DNA of 64,000 nucleotides from Chloroflexota bacterium. GTDB lineage: Bacteria > Chloroflexota > UBA6077 > JACCZL01. Shown piece after piece: positions 51,931-61,630 of this stretch; positions within the stretch are counted from its first letter, which is position 1, and the number at the start of each line of letters is the position of its first letter. A program made the position numbers and the translations under genes. The stretch lies in NCBI GenBank assembly GCA_020850535.1, contig JADZEM010000060.1, forward strand, positions 1-64,000, in the 5' to 3' direction. Under the pieces are notes generated by a model, which did not search any database, was not told the DNA's origin, and worked only from the letters and a program-made list of their open reading frames with translations.

Positions 51931-54255
51931 TTACGGAGACTGGTTGCGTGGCGGGCAGTCTCGACGTGACTGGGCCAGCCCCAGGTCAGCGCGATACAAC
52001 TGCCCGACTGGCCCCCATGCCGAGGCCAGCTCCCGGTCGAAGCGTGCCTCGTAGCTTGCGGCCGGGATGTCGCCATACCGCTGCGGGTCTGTTGGCGCAA
52101 GCTGGATCGAGATCGTCGAGCGGCCGTCCTCGCGGATGCGGCCCCGTGTGACGTAGCCCGATGGCAACGGGACCGGCAGCGCGAGGTTGCGGTCGTGCGG
52201 GGCGCGGTCCACCCGGAAGATGTACTCAATCGCGCCCTCGCAGCCCTGAGGGCGGCGCAGGTACCACGCGGCGATGGCCGGGCTCTCGTTGGTCACGAAC
52301 TGACCGGCCAGCACACCATCCCGCGAGAGCACGCCGAGCGCCTTCCAGCCGTGGCGGTGGACGACGCCGAAGACCCCGCCGATGCCGCGCCCGTCGCGGT
52401 CAGTCCAGTCCAGCGGGTGGCGGTTCGCCGGGTAGGTCTGCTGATACTCCGGCTGGTGCTGGATCAGCGTCACCCAGGCGTAGTGCGCGCCGCCGACGAC
52501 CAGCAGGCCGACCACGGCGTAACAGGTCGCCTGCATCCAACGAGCGGCCCGCGTCGCGCCGCCAGCCAGCACCGGCGCGAGCAACGCCACCAGCACCAGG
52601 ATCAGGCCGGGGAACGCCTCCCGCCAGTGGGTGCCGGGGACGCGGATCAGCAGCCCATGCACGACCAGCGGGCCGGCCGCCCAGGCCAACGCGACCTGCA
52701 TCCCGAGTCCCGGCCGTGCCGAGCCGGGGGCGTTGTCCATCAGGCCAGGAACGCGGCGCGCAGCCTGGAACGCCAGTACGACGGCCAGCACTCCAGCGAG
52801 CGCCACGGCGGCGCGGGGCCGATCCCAGGTCAGCACCGCCAGCCCGAGGGCGGGAACCAGCCGCAGCACCACGCCGCGCGTATCGGCGACGCGGAAGCTG
52901 GCCAGCACGCCAACCACGACGGCGACCACGCCCCCGCCCAGCATGACCAGCAGGTACGGCGTCGAGAGGTAGTGGTTGGCCGACTGGAGCAGCAGCGCCC
53001 AGTTCCAGTACGGATGGTCGCCGCCGAAGCGCGGCCCCAGGTAAGACATCACGCCGCTCGGCCCCTCCGCCGGGCCGCTCGCACCGAGCACCAGGATGGC
53101 CGCCAGCAGCGCCGGCAGCACCGGCCAGCACCAGGCCACCAGCACAGCCCACGAGCGGGCCGGCCAGCGTCGAAGAGTGGGCCAGAGCGGCCAGATGGGC
53201 CAGAAGTGGCGCCGCAGGCCCGGCCAGGCCAGCGTCAGAGCGGGCAGGACCAGGAAGATCGCGCCGAGGGCCACCAGCGCGGCGCTGGCGACCAACAACG
53301 AGGCCAGCGCCGCCCAGACGACCGGCGAACCATCCTCAGGGGTGGCGTCCTCGCCGGTGGCGTCCTCGCTGGTGGCGCCCTCGCTGGTGGCGCCCTCCGA
53401 GGCCGTCCGTCCGAAGCGCCAGCAGCAGAGCAGGCCGGCGATCCCCAAGAAGAACGCGAGGCTGTCGTACTGGAGGATGCGGCCAAACGCCACGAAGTAG
53501 CCGTTGACGGCGAGCAGCAGCCCGGCCGCCAGACCGGCCGGTCCCCCCAGGAGCGAGCGCGCCAGCGCGTAGAACGCCAGGACGGCCCCGACGCCCGAGA
53601 TGGCATAGGGCAGCCGCGCGACGCTCTCCACGATCTGCCCGAGGCTCCCCGCGAACAGGTACGCGAGCAGGATCTCGCCGGGCACCTTGCGGTGGGCGGC
53701 CAGTGCGCCGTCAGCCCCCTGAAGCGCGGCCATCGCTCGCAGGACGACGCGGGCCTCGTCGCCCTGGAACTCGCTCCAGCCGAGGTCCGCCAGCCGGAGC
53801 GCCCCGGCCAGCAGGAGCAGCAGGAGCACAGGGAGGAGGCCCGCAGGCCAACGAGGGAGGAGGCCGTCACCCCCTCGCGGGGGGGTGACGGCCATCCCTC
53901 GGACGTTCGCGGCTGCCAGCACGGCCACCACCAGCCCGCCGCCGGCCGCGATCTGCCACGGCGCTATCGGCCGGAAGAGGGCGTGCAACGTCAGCCCCAA
54001 CAGGACCGCGATGCTGTAGCCGGACGCCAGGGCCAGCAGGCCGCGTTCGAGCGTCCAGCCTCCGCCCGGCGGCAGAATCAACCGGATCAGCAGCCAGCCG
54101 GGCAGCCCCACGAACAGAGCGTACGCTGCCAGCCAGCGGGCCTCCAGCAGCAGCGGGACCGGCTCGCGGGGGGCCAGCAGGGCCGCGCACGCCAGCCCGA
54201 CTGCGAGACCCACCAGCGGCGCGACGAGCGGCCCTGGTCGACGGCGATCAGTCAC
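51931..54255 (-). CDS. GT39/PMT-like polytopic glycosyltransferase
   Basis: A 774-residue membrane protein with about 12-14 helices. The first external loop contains SEFQGDEARVVLRA, the Asp-Glu signature of dolichyl/undecaprenyl-phosphate mannosyltransferase-type enzymes (GT-C fold), and the following helix block RLPYAISGVGAVLAFYALAR matches that family. A short tandem TSEGA/TSEDA repeat (53335-53400) interrupts the chain. The start GTG overlaps the upstream STT3-like gene by 8 nt, so both are in one operon. Confidence 0.85.
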   Translation of the reverse strand: MTDRRRPGPLVAPLVGLAVGLACAALLAPREPVPLLLEARWLAAYALFVGLPGWLLIRLILPPGGGWTLERGLLALASGYSIAVLLGLTLHALFRPIAPWQIAAGGGLVVAVLAAANVRGMAVTPPRGGDGLLPRWPAGLLPVLLLLLLAGALRLADLGWSEFQGDEARVVLRAMAALQGADGALAAHRKVPGEILLAYLFAGSLGQIVESVARLPYAISGVGAVLAFYALARSLLGGPAGLAAGLLLAVNGYFVAFGRILQYDSLAFFLGIAGLLCCWRFGRTASEGATSEGATSEDATGEDATPEDGSPVVWAALASLLVASAALVALGAIFLVLPALTLAWPGLRRHFWPIWPLWPTLRRWPARSWAVLVAWCWPVLPALLAAILVLGASGPAEGPSGVMSYLGPRFGGDHPYWNWALLLQSANHYLSTPYLLVMLGGGVVAVVVGVLASFRVADTRGVVLRLVPALGLAVLTWDRPRAAVALAGVLAVVLAFQAARRVPGLMDNAPGSARPGLGMQVALAWAAGPLVVHGLLIRVPGTHWREAFPGLILVLVALLAPVLAGGATRAARWMQATCYAVVGLLVVGGAHYAWVTLIQHQPEYQQTYPANRHPLDWTDRDGRGIGGVFGVVHRHGWKALGVLSRDGVLAGQFVTNESPAIAAWYLRRPQGCEGAIEYIFRVDRAPHDRNLALPVPLPSGYVTRGRIREDGRSTISIQLAPTDPQRYGDIPAASYEARFDRELASAWGPVGQLYRADLGLAQSRRDCPPRNQSP

Positions 54256-56029
54256 CGCGCACGTGGTAGACGACGACCGTGGACGAGCGGAACACCTCTT
54301 CCAACCCGGGATCCTGCGCGGCCACCCGCAGGAAGCCTCGGTGCTCCAGGTCCGTCAGCACCCACTCGGAGTTGAAGCGCTCGCGGATTGTCTTCGACGG
54401 GTTCGGCACGCGCCCCTGGGTCACCGAGCGCCAGAGCGTGTATCCCTCGGGGTCTTCCAGCGACATGTACGTCGGGTCCAGCCCGATGAGATAGTAGTTG
54501 TGGGTGTTCCAGAAGAACATGTGCGGGAAGTCATCCCAGCCTGTCGTGAAGACCCAGGCCTGGGCCGGCGTGTTGCGGGCCAGCCAGAGCGCACCGTCGC
54601 GGTAGGTGTTCCAGGCGAGACCGGTGCTGGCCTGACGCCCGGCCACGCCGATGCTGCTGATGATGAACGGCAGCAGCACGGCGAACGCCAGGACGGGCGC
54701 GGCGCGGCGCAGCCGCCACGCGAGACCGCCGATCCGCTCGGTGGCGGCAGGGGTACGCGCCCGGAGCGCGCGCCAGAACCTGCCCAGCACCTCCCAGAGC
54801 GGTCCGCCGGCGTGCGACAGGCTCCAGGCGCAGAAGATCACGCTGATGGCCGGGTAGTACTCGATGATCCGCTGCGAGGCGGCTACCATCGCCAGGAACC
54901 CGACGGCCAGGATCGCCAGCACGAGCGCGCGCCACTCCGGCCACTGCCGTCGCCAGAGCGTCAGCACGAGCGGCAGCAGGCCGAGCAGCGTCAGCGCCAT
55001 CGTCGGGCCGACACGCACGACGAAGCCGTTGAACGAGTAGGGCGCCCACTCCTGCCCCACGGCGACCTCGCCGGCCTCGGCGGGGACGGCCTTGGGCAAC
55101 AGGTGGAAGAACGCAAACTCGACGTTGCGGGGGAAGTACGGGTGCGTCAGCAGCCCGATCGCCAGCCCGAGCAGCGTCCAGCCGAGCGCGGCAAGGGCGA
55201 ACGAGAGCGGCGGCGAGAGGCGGGCGGTCGCGCCCTCAGCGTCAGCCGCCTCGCGGAGCCACCAGCGCCGGGCCAGCCAGCAGCCGACGCTCACGGCAAC
55301 GGCCCCGGCCGGCGCGCCCAGCACGAAGAAGAAGCCGTTGAACAGCCAGGCCGCCAGGAAGCCGACGGGCAGCAGCCAGCGGCTGCGCCCGGAGAACAGC
55401 GCCCACAGCCCCAGCACGATCAGCAGCAGCGAGAGCGACTGCGTGCGGGCCATCGACTGCCGCCAGAGGAAGATCGGGGCGCAGGCGATCAGCACGGCGA
55501 TCCAGAGGCCCGGGTAGCGCACCCCGAATCGGCTCAGGAAGTGGTACGTGGTGTACAACCCGAGGACCGCGAACAGAACGGCGGCCATCTTCGCGCCAAC
55601 CCGCAAGTCGCCAACGGTAAACGGCGCTTGCAGCACATGAAACAGAAAGTGGTGGTCGGTGTAGCGCCCCGGCCCGAGGATCGTCAACTGGAGCCACGGA
55701 AAGTCGAGCGGGGCGAGCAATCGCCATCCCTGCTCCCACATCAGCGCCGCGACTTTGACGTGATAGTACCCGTCAACGCCGATGATGTTCTGCGTGGCCC
55801 CCTGGATCAGGCTGTACACGGTGCTGATGAGCAGCAGCGCGAACGAGCTCTCCCAGCGACGCAGAACCTCCCAGACCGTCGCCAGCCGCCCACCGGAGGA
55901 CGCACGGGCGTCGGTGGGGGCGGCGGGATCAGCGGGAGCGTCGACCGCCGGCTCGGCGGCGCGCTCGGCGTCCGGGGCCGCGACGACGGTCTGCGAGGCG
56001 AGCGGGGCGGGCTGACCGCTGGAGATCAC
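54248..56029 (-). CDS. STT3-like oligosaccharyltransferase-type membrane protein
   Basis: A 593-residue protein with about 12 helices. IIGVDGYYHVKVAALMWEQG in the first external loop resembles the DxxYH motif of STT3/PglB/AglB, and the soluble C-terminal part contains TTGWDDFPHMFFWNTHNYY, close to the WWDxG region. The N-terminal 40 residues are Ala/Pro-rich. Start GTG 56029 is chosen from the last hydrophilic leader; no clear ribosome-binding site is seen. The frame extends upstream through the divergent gene only as antisense. Confidence 0.82.
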   Translation of the reverse strand: MISSGQPAPLASQTVVAAPDAERAAEPAVDAPADPAAPTDARASSGGRLATVWEVLRRWESSFALLLISTVYSLIQGATQNIIGVDGYYHVKVAALMWEQGWRLLAPLDFPWLQLTILGPGRYTDHHFLFHVLQAPFTVGDLRVGAKMAAVLFAVLGLYTTYHFLSRFGVRYPGLWIAVLIACAPIFLWRQSMARTQSLSLLLIVLGLWALFSGRSRWLLPVGFLAAWLFNGFFFVLGAPAGAVAVSVGCWLARRWWLREAADAEGATARLSPPLSFALAALGWTLLGLAIGLLTHPYFPRNVEFAFFHLLPKAVPAEAGEVAVGQEWAPYSFNGFVVRVGPTMALTLLGLLPLVLTLWRRQWPEWRALVLAILAVGFLAMVAASQRIIEYYPAISVIFCAWSLSHAGGPLWEVLGRFWRALRARTPAATERIGGLAWRLRRAAPVLAFAVLLPFIISSIGVAGRQASTGLAWNTYRDGALWLARNTPAQAWVFTTGWDDFPHMFFWNTHNYYLIGLDPTYMSLEDPEGYTLWRSVTQGRVPNPSKTIRERFNSEWVLTDLEHRGFLRVAAQDPGLEEVFRSSTVVVYHVRGD

Positions 56030-56044
56030 GGAAGTGCGAATCCG

Positions 56045-57721
56045 GTGGATGAGGTAGGCCGGAGTGTACCACCCGCCCGCACGTTGGCCCGCGTCGTTTC
56101 GCGAGTCGGGCGGCTCTGGCCGCTGGCTGTGCTCAGTCTGGCCCTCTTCGTGCGCTTGTGGGGCATCGACTGGCAACTGCCGGCCGCCCTCTACTTCGAC
56201 GAGCTGAAGTATGTGGCCTGGGCTGGCAACGCCAAGTCCGATGCGACCGCCGCCGTCTCCGACCTCCGCAACCCCACGTTCTTCCACCATCTCCTGCAGG
56301 CCGAGTACGCCGTCGCGGCCGTCGTCCGCCGGGGGACGACGACGCAGGAGATCGCCGTCTCCGAGCTGTGGCTGGCCCGTCTGACGAGTGCGCTGCTCGG
56401 CGGCCTCGCCTGCCTGCTGACGGCGTTCGCCGCGCGCCGAACCGTCGAGGCGGCCGGTACAACTGCCCCTGATGCCGCCTGGGCAGGGCTGGCGGCCGGC
56501 CTGATCCTGGCGCTGGCGCCGCTGCACGTCCACCTGTCCCACTACGCCGTCAACGACGCGACGGCGTCGCTGTTCCTGGCGGCCACGCTGTACGTCGGGG
56601 GGCGCGCGCTGGCCGGAGGTCGCTGGCGAGAACTGCTGCTCGGCGGGGTGCTGGCCGGGCTGGCGTTCAGCACCAAGTACAGCTTCGCCGTCGGGGTGCT
56701 GCTGCCGCTCGCGGCGGCGATGCTCCGGGCCGGGTGGCGGTCCCGGCTGCTCGGCGGGACCGTCGTGGTGGCGGGGATGGCGCTCGGGGCCGTGCTCGGC
56801 GCACCCGAGATCCTGCTCAGCCCAACGGCGGTGGCGACGGGCGTCGCGGAGCAGGCTCGGCTGGGAGCGGTGCGCTGGAACGGCCAGTCCGACCTGCCGG
56901 TCTGGCAGCTCTACGCCGAGACCCTGGTACAGGGGTTGGGCTGGCCGGCCCTGGCGGTGGCCGTGGCCGGATGTGTGGCGCTGGGCCTGCGGCGACCGCT
57001 GCTCCTGGCGGCAACCCTCAGCGTGCCGCTCGGGTGTCTCGCGGTGATGCTGCGCCAGGAGTTGTTCTTCGCACGGTTCGCGCTGCCGCTGCTGCCATCG
57101 CTGGCGATCCTGGCCGGCATCGGGACGGTCGGGCTGGTGCGGTTCGGCGTGGCGCACTCCGGCCAACGGCCGCTGCTGGTGGGAGGACTGGCCCTGATGA
57201 CCCTGGCCGTACAGCTCGGGCCTGCGGCCCTGACGACGGTCCAGCACAACCAGCTTGCGATGACGACCGATACGCGTGTGCTGGCGCGGCGCTGGCTGCG
57301 CCAGCGCCTGGACGGCGCCCGCGTGGCGACAGAGATCTACGGCCAGCCGCTGGCCTGGGCCGGCAACGAAGCGCCACGCGGCTACCGTCTCCAGCGGGTC
57401 GCCACGTTCGTGGACCCCGTCACGGTGGCGCGGCTGGTGTGCGAGGGAAACCGCTACTTCCTGGTGGCCAGCCTGACGTCCGAGCGCGAGCTGGCGCGCC
57501 GTACCCTCAGGGCCGGCGAGAGCGGCTACGATCTCCTGGCACGCCAGGGGCGGACCGTTGCGACGTTCGACCCGTTCCAGGCGGGCATGTCAGCGCCGGC
57601 CCATCCCGACAATACGGGCATCCCGTTCTGGCACCTGGAGGCGTATGCCCGCCCCGGTCCGAAGATCGTGATCTACGAGGTCAGCAACGAGGGATTCGCC
57701 TGCGGGCCGGGCGGCCGGTAG
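56045..57721 (+). CDS. GT39-like polytopic membrane glycosyltransferase
   Basis: A protein of about 558 residues. The first external loop LPAALYFDELKYVAWAGN carries the Asp-Glu pair, and the second helix segment WLARLTSALLGGLACLL with LAPLHVHLSHYAVND fits the PMT/ArnT-like family. The C-terminal part is soluble with no recognised domain. It is divergent from the STT3-like gene with only 15 nt between the assigned starts, which leaves no room for promoters. TTG 56084 is an alternative, so at least one start is probably further in. Confidence 0.82.
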   Translation: MDEVGRSVPPARTLARVVSRVGRLWPLAVLSLALFVRLWGIDWQLPAALYFDELKYVAWAGNAKSDATAAVSDLRNPTFFHHLLQAEYAVAAVVRRGTTTQEIAVSELWLARLTSALLGGLACLLTAFAARRTVEAAGTTAPDAAWAGLAAGLILALAPLHVHLSHYAVNDATASLFLAATLYVGGRALAGGRWRELLLGGVLAGLAFSTKYSFAVGVLLPLAAAMLRAGWRSRLLGGTVVVAGMALGAVLGAPEILLSPTAVATGVAEQARLGAVRWNGQSDLPVWQLYAETLVQGLGWPALAVAVAGCVALGLRRPLLLAATLSVPLGCLAVMLRQELFFARFALPLLPSLAILAGIGTVGLVRFGVAHSGQRPLLVGGLALMTLAVQLGPAALTTVQHNQLAMTTDTRVLARRWLRQRLDGARVATEIYGQPLAWAGNEAPRGYRLQRVATFVDPVTVARLVCEGNRYFLVASLTSERELARRTLRAGESGYDLLARQGRTVATFDPFQAGMSAPAHPDNTGIPFWHLEAYARPGPKIVIYEVSNEGFACGPGGR

Positions 57722-57771
57722 CCGCTCCTGGCCGATAGCCGCTCCTACCCGCGGGCTTGTTCGCGCAGCCC

Positions 57772-58053
57772 TCAGAACGAGACCTGGGCCGTCGGGACGA
57801 GCCGCAGGCCGCCGGCCGGCATCACCCGCTGTGGCACCTGCTCGGGGTTCACGATAGCGTGCGCCAGCTCGCGGCTCGCCGAGGCCAGCATGCCGAAGAA
57901 GTCGGTCAGCCACGCCTCGCGCCGCGCTTCCTGGACCGCTTTGTCCAGCAACTGCGCCCGCATCTGCTGCTGATACCGATACACCAGCACGCGAGGATCG
58001 TCCGAGGTGCGGTCGAATACCGCACGCTCACAGATTTGTCGTCGCTGCAACAC
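57772..58053 (-). CDS. small helical protein of unknown function
   Basis: A 93-residue protein. GTG 58053 is preceded by GGAG at 8 nt. The middle is amphipathic helix (QQQMRAQLLDKAVQEARREA) with charged and Gln residues, and there is no signal peptide, membrane helix or Cys motif. Strong codon-like composition and a proper start make it likely to be real. I recognise no family and infer no function. It stands alone between two membrane-protein genes. Confidence 0.55.
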   Translation of the reverse strand: MLQRRQICERAVFDRTSDDPRVLVYRYQQQMRAQLLDKAVQEARREAWLTDFFGMLASASRELAHAIVNPEQVPQRVMPAGGLRLVPTAQVSF

Positions 58054-58309
58054 GTGACCGCTCCACGAGAGTCCTACCGATCCAGCGCCCTCGCCTCTGG
58101 CCCCAGGCTTTACGACCAGCGCGGTCTGGATCGGTACTGCTCAGTGTAGGTTGCAGGGATGGGCATCAGGAGTAGATCCGGTTGCGAAGCTGTTACGGCA
58201 CACACAGTCTTCCTGTCAGGATGGACACCACTGCGCGCCCAACGAACCGGCGCGCACAGATCAGCGACACTCAAGATGCTGGTGTTGGCCCGCGCTGAGA
58301 ACGGTTCCC

Positions 58310-58315
58310 GATAAT
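58310..58315 (+). promoter_or_regulatory. -10 element suggesting a leaderless transcript
   Basis: GATAAT lies only 8 nt before the GTG start of the DUF2079 gene. Transcription would begin at or within a few bases of the start codon, leaving no ribosome-binding site. Such leaderless genes are common in some high-GC lineages. A -35 box is not clear. Confidence 0.4.
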
Positions 58316-58323
58316 CCGACTCC

Positions 58324-60210
58324 GTGCCACCCCTCGCCGGCTCCAGCCCACCGACCGAGCGTTCCAGCGCCGCCGCTGCGCGCGGCGCGGCCCGCGCCGC
58401 GCCCTGGCCGACCTGGCCAGTTCGGGCCGCCTGGGGCATCACCGTGGCGGGGTTCCTGCTGTTCGCCTGGGTGGCCGTCCGCCAGCACGACACCTTTCAC
58501 ACCCGCGCCCGCGACATGGGCATCTACGCCCAGGTCATCTGGAACACCGGTCAGGGCCGGCCGTTCGTCTCGACGCTGCTCGAAGACAACCGTCTGCACA
58601 TCGCCGAGCACGTCGCACCGGTCATGGCCCTGATCGCGCCGCTCTACGCCCTCCTGCCCGATCCGCGCCTGCTGCTGCTGCTCCAGCAGGCGTGCCTGGC
58701 CGGAGCCGGCCTCCCACTCTTCTTCTGGGCGCGCCGGCAGATCGGGGATCTGGCGGCGCTCGGGCTGCTGGTCGGCTATCTGCTGATGCCAGCCACCTCG
58801 CGGATCGCCTTCTCGGAGTTTCACCCGGTCGTGATGGCGGCGCTGCCGGTGGCGCTCGGCGTCAAGGCGACCCTCGAAGGGCGCACTCGGCAGGCGGTGC
58901 TCTGGCTGCTCGTGGCGCTGCTGTTCGAGGAGGAGACGGCCCCCATCGTCGGGGCGGCCGGGGCGTATCTCTGGCTGCGCCATCGCCGTTGGACCGGCTT
59001 CGCGCTCGGGGCGCTGGCGTCGGTCTGGCTGGTGCTGCTGACGCTGGTGGTGATGCCCGCCTTCCATGACCGGCGCACGCTCGCCGGCGTGGATGGCAAC
59101 CGTACCGTCGATCACTACGAGCAGGTACAGCAGCGCCCGGCCATCGTGCTGGAGTGGCTCGGGGGGTCACGCGGCGCGCACGCTGCCGCCTGGATCCTGC
59201 TGCCGACGCTCGGGCTGCCGCTCCTGGCGCCGGGCACGCTGTTCATCGCGCTGCCGTCGTTCGCGCTCCTGTTCCTGCCAGACCGTGAAGGAAACGTCGT
59301 TGGGCACTGGGCAGGGGCGGTGTTGCCAGTGTACTGGTTCGCCGCCGGCGGCGGGCTGGCAACGGTGCCGCGGCTGCTCGGTCGGCAGGATGCCGTCCGC
59401 CGGCGTCTGGCGCAGCGTGCGTTCGTGGGCGTCCTGGCCGTCGTGCTGGCCGTCTGCTTCTGGCGGTACAGCTACTTCCCCGGCGGCGGCGAGAACGACC
59501 GCGACTGGCTGGCCTGGACGGAGCAGGAGGAGGACATCGCGCGGGCCGTCGCCCTGGCGCCGCCGGGCGTGGACGCCAACGCCACCCGGCGGATCGTCCC
59601 GCACATCGCCAACCGGCCGGAGGTCTACCAGTTCCCGTCGTCGTTCTACAGCGCCCCGATGCGCCCGGACCTTCGCGCCATCGACGCCTACCTCTTCGAC
59701 CTGACCGACACGCAGACGCGGCGCGCCCTCGACGCCACGGACCAGGACACGGTGCTGACCCGCAGCCCGCGGTTCGCGGTGCGGGCCTGGAGCGAGACGA
59801 TCCTGCTGCTGACGCGCGACCGGCCGGCTCCTACCCAGGCAGCAGACCTTGCGTTCGGCGGATCGATTCGGCTCTACGGCTACGACCTGGACCAGCGGCC
59901 TGGGCGCGTCCGGCTGATAGCCTACTGGGAGTCCACGGCGAGGCCAGCGGCCTGGACGCGCCACGCCGAGCTGGTGGCGGCCGATGGGAAGGTTGTGGCC
60001 GAGGTCGAGGGCGCGCCGCTCGATCCGTACCTGCCGCCGCGCCGCTGGGATCGGGGGCAGTTGGTGGCCGAGACTGTCGATCTGCGGCCGCCCCCCGAGA
60101 CGCCAGCCGGCAGCTACCGGGTGCGCCTCGGATGGCGGGACCAGAACGGCCGGCCGGCCTCGGTGAACGGCGCTGACACGGTCGATATGGCGACGGTCAC
60201 GCTGCCGTAG
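58324..60210 (+). CDS. DUF2079 polytopic membrane protein
   Basis: A 628-residue protein with about nine helices in its first 370 residues. The DUF2079 hallmark RDMGIYAQVIWNTGQGRPFV, with HIAEHVAPVMALIAPLYALL, is near the N-terminus. The C-terminal 250 residues include an all-beta segment (GSIRLYGYDLDQRPGRVRLI). The family belongs to the GT-C-like membrane proteins of unknown substrate. The start GTG lies just behind a GATAAT box. Confidence 0.85.
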   Translation: MPPLAGSSPPTERSSAAAARGAARAAPWPTWPVRAAWGITVAGFLLFAWVAVRQHDTFHTRARDMGIYAQVIWNTGQGRPFVSTLLEDNRLHIAEHVAPVMALIAPLYALLPDPRLLLLLQQACLAGAGLPLFFWARRQIGDLAALGLLVGYLLMPATSRIAFSEFHPVVMAALPVALGVKATLEGRTRQAVLWLLVALLFEEETAPIVGAAGAYLWLRHRRWTGFALGALASVWLVLLTLVVMPAFHDRRTLAGVDGNRTVDHYEQVQQRPAIVLEWLGGSRGAHAAAWILLPTLGLPLLAPGTLFIALPSFALLFLPDREGNVVGHWAGAVLPVYWFAAGGGLATVPRLLGRQDAVRRRLAQRAFVGVLAVVLAVCFWRYSYFPGGGENDRDWLAWTEQEEDIARAVALAPPGVDANATRRIVPHIANRPEVYQFPSSFYSAPMRPDLRAIDAYLFDLTDTQTRRALDATDQDTVLTRSPRFAVRAWSETILLLTRDRPAPTQAADLAFGGSIRLYGYDLDQRPGRVRLIAYWESTARPAAWTRHAELVAADGKVVAEVEGAPLDPYLPPRRWDRGQLVAETVDLRPPPETPAGSYRVRLGWRDQNGRPASVNGADTVDMATVTLP

Positions 60211-60303
60211 CGCAACTCATCCCCATTCCCGTTCCTGCCGCGTAGGGGTGAATCGCCTGAGAGCAACAGATCGCCAATTCAGCATTCCGCACATACGCAG
60301 GAA

Positions 60304-60537
60304 TGTCATCCTGAGCGCAGCCCCCATGCCGCTTCGCGGCACCTCAGAGGATGAAAATGGACGGCTCCGCGCCGGCTCCCCCGCTCCCGCGTGCGGGGGA
60401 GCGGGTCGGGGGGTGGGGGGCATCCCGGAGCCAATTTTCAGGACAGCGAAGGATCTCACCCGCTGGCCGTCAACGCTCGCGTCAGCGGGTGAGATCCTTC
60501 GTTTCACTCGCACGCTCGCTTCACTCAGGATGACATG
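60304..60537. repeat. nested intergenic repeat with an 18-bp perfect inverted pair
   Basis: The element begins GTCATCCTGAGCGCAG, is broken by about 125 bp of another GC-rich repeat (60320-60445, with its own GCTCCCCCGC/GCGGGGGAGC hairpin), resumes as GCGAAGGATCTCACCCGCTG and ends GGATGACATGGGA. The arms GAAGGATCTCACCCGCTG (60448-60465) and CAGCGGGTGAGATCCTTC (60483-60500) are perfectly complementary. An uninterrupted relative lies at 43135-43306. The whole gap 60211-60621 holds no gene. Confidence 0.75.
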
Positions 60538-60621
60538 GGAGTTCGCATGCGTTCCTGTGAGTCTGGGACCGGTTGGGCAGTGAAGACGGTCCGTTCATGA
60601 GCCGTGTGCCTGTGAGAGGGG

Positions 60622-61491
60622 GTGTACCGGTTGACGGGCGAAAGTGGCATTGACCTGCAACGGCTGGCCCAGGTCACCGCGCGTCCGGCCCGGTTCACCC
60701 CGCATGATGCGCCGTTCTGGGACGATCCGCATATCGCCACCCAGATGCTGGCGTTCCACCTCGATCCTGAGACGGATGCCGCCAGCCGCCGGCCGGCCAC
60801 CATCGAGCGGACGGTGGGCTGGCTGACGGATGCGCTGGGCCTTCGGGGCGGGGCGCGGCTGCTCGATCTTGGCTGCGGCCCCGGCCTCTACTGCGAGCGC
60901 TTCGCCGAGCGCGGCGTCCAGGTCCGGGGCATCGACCTCTCGGCCAACTCGCTGGCCTACGCCCGGGCGTCAGCGGCGCGGCGCGGCCTCGACATCGAGT
61001 ACGTCCACGCAAGCTATCTCACCCTCGACGTGTGCGAGGAGTTTGACGCCGCCACGCTGATCTACTTCGACCTCGGCGTGCTGTCGGAGGCGGATCGGGA
61101 CCAGGTGCTGCGGCGTGTCTGGCGTGCGCTCAGGCCCGGCGGCCGCTTCGCCTTCGACCTCAAGACGCCCGAGCAACCGCGCCCGCCGGACGGCACGAGC
61201 CGCTGGAGCGTGCAGCAGGCCGGGTTCTGGCGTCCGCATCCGTACCTCGAGCTGGCGCAGACGTTCTGGTACGCCGAGCACGCCACCGAGCTGCGCCAGA
61301 TGACCATCGTCGATCCGGACGGCAGGCTGACGACCTACCGCGTGTGGGACCAGACCTACACCGCCGCGCAGATCACCGAGGTGCTCCAGCAGCAGGGGTT
61401 CGAGGTCGTCAGGCTGTGCGCGGACCTGCTGGGCAGCCCCGCCAGCCCCGAGACTGGCACGCTGGGTATCGTCGCGCAGAAGCCGTCCTGA
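60622..61491 (+). CDS. SAM-dependent methyltransferase, class I
   Basis: A 289-residue Rossmann-type methyltransferase. Motif I is LLDLGCGPGLYCERF, followed by the acidic residue in GIDLSANSLAYA and later LRPGGRFAFDL. The N-terminal 70 residues are a variable cap (FTPHDAPFWDDPHIATQ). GAGAGGGGG precedes the GTG start. The target molecule is unknown; the nearest relatives by motif style are small-molecule methyltransferases. Confidence 0.9.
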   Translation: MYRLTGESGIDLQRLAQVTARPARFTPHDAPFWDDPHIATQMLAFHLDPETDAASRRPATIERTVGWLTDALGLRGGARLLDLGCGPGLYCERFAERGVQVRGIDLSANSLAYARASAARRGLDIEYVHASYLTLDVCEEFDAATLIYFDLGVLSEADRDQVLRRVWRALRPGGRFAFDLKTPEQPRPPDGTSRWSVQQAGFWRPHPYLELAQTFWYAEHATELRQMTIVDPDGRLTTYRVWDQTYTAAQITEVLQQQGFEVVRLCADLLGSPASPETGTLGIVAQKPS

Positions 61492-61630
61492 CCGGCCTGT
61501 CGGGACCGTACCGCGACATTGTGCCTGTCACTCGGTACGTGCCGTGCAGCCGGCTGACGCATCGGTGCTACTCGATAAGGACCGGCTAAATCCGGGCTAA
61601 GGTTCAGATAAAAAATATACATCAGGATTC

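Noticed and set aside
54263-56044. Upstream extension of the GT39-like frame on the + strand
   Set aside because: It is Arg/Gln/Pro-rich antisense reading of the STT3-like gene without any domain.
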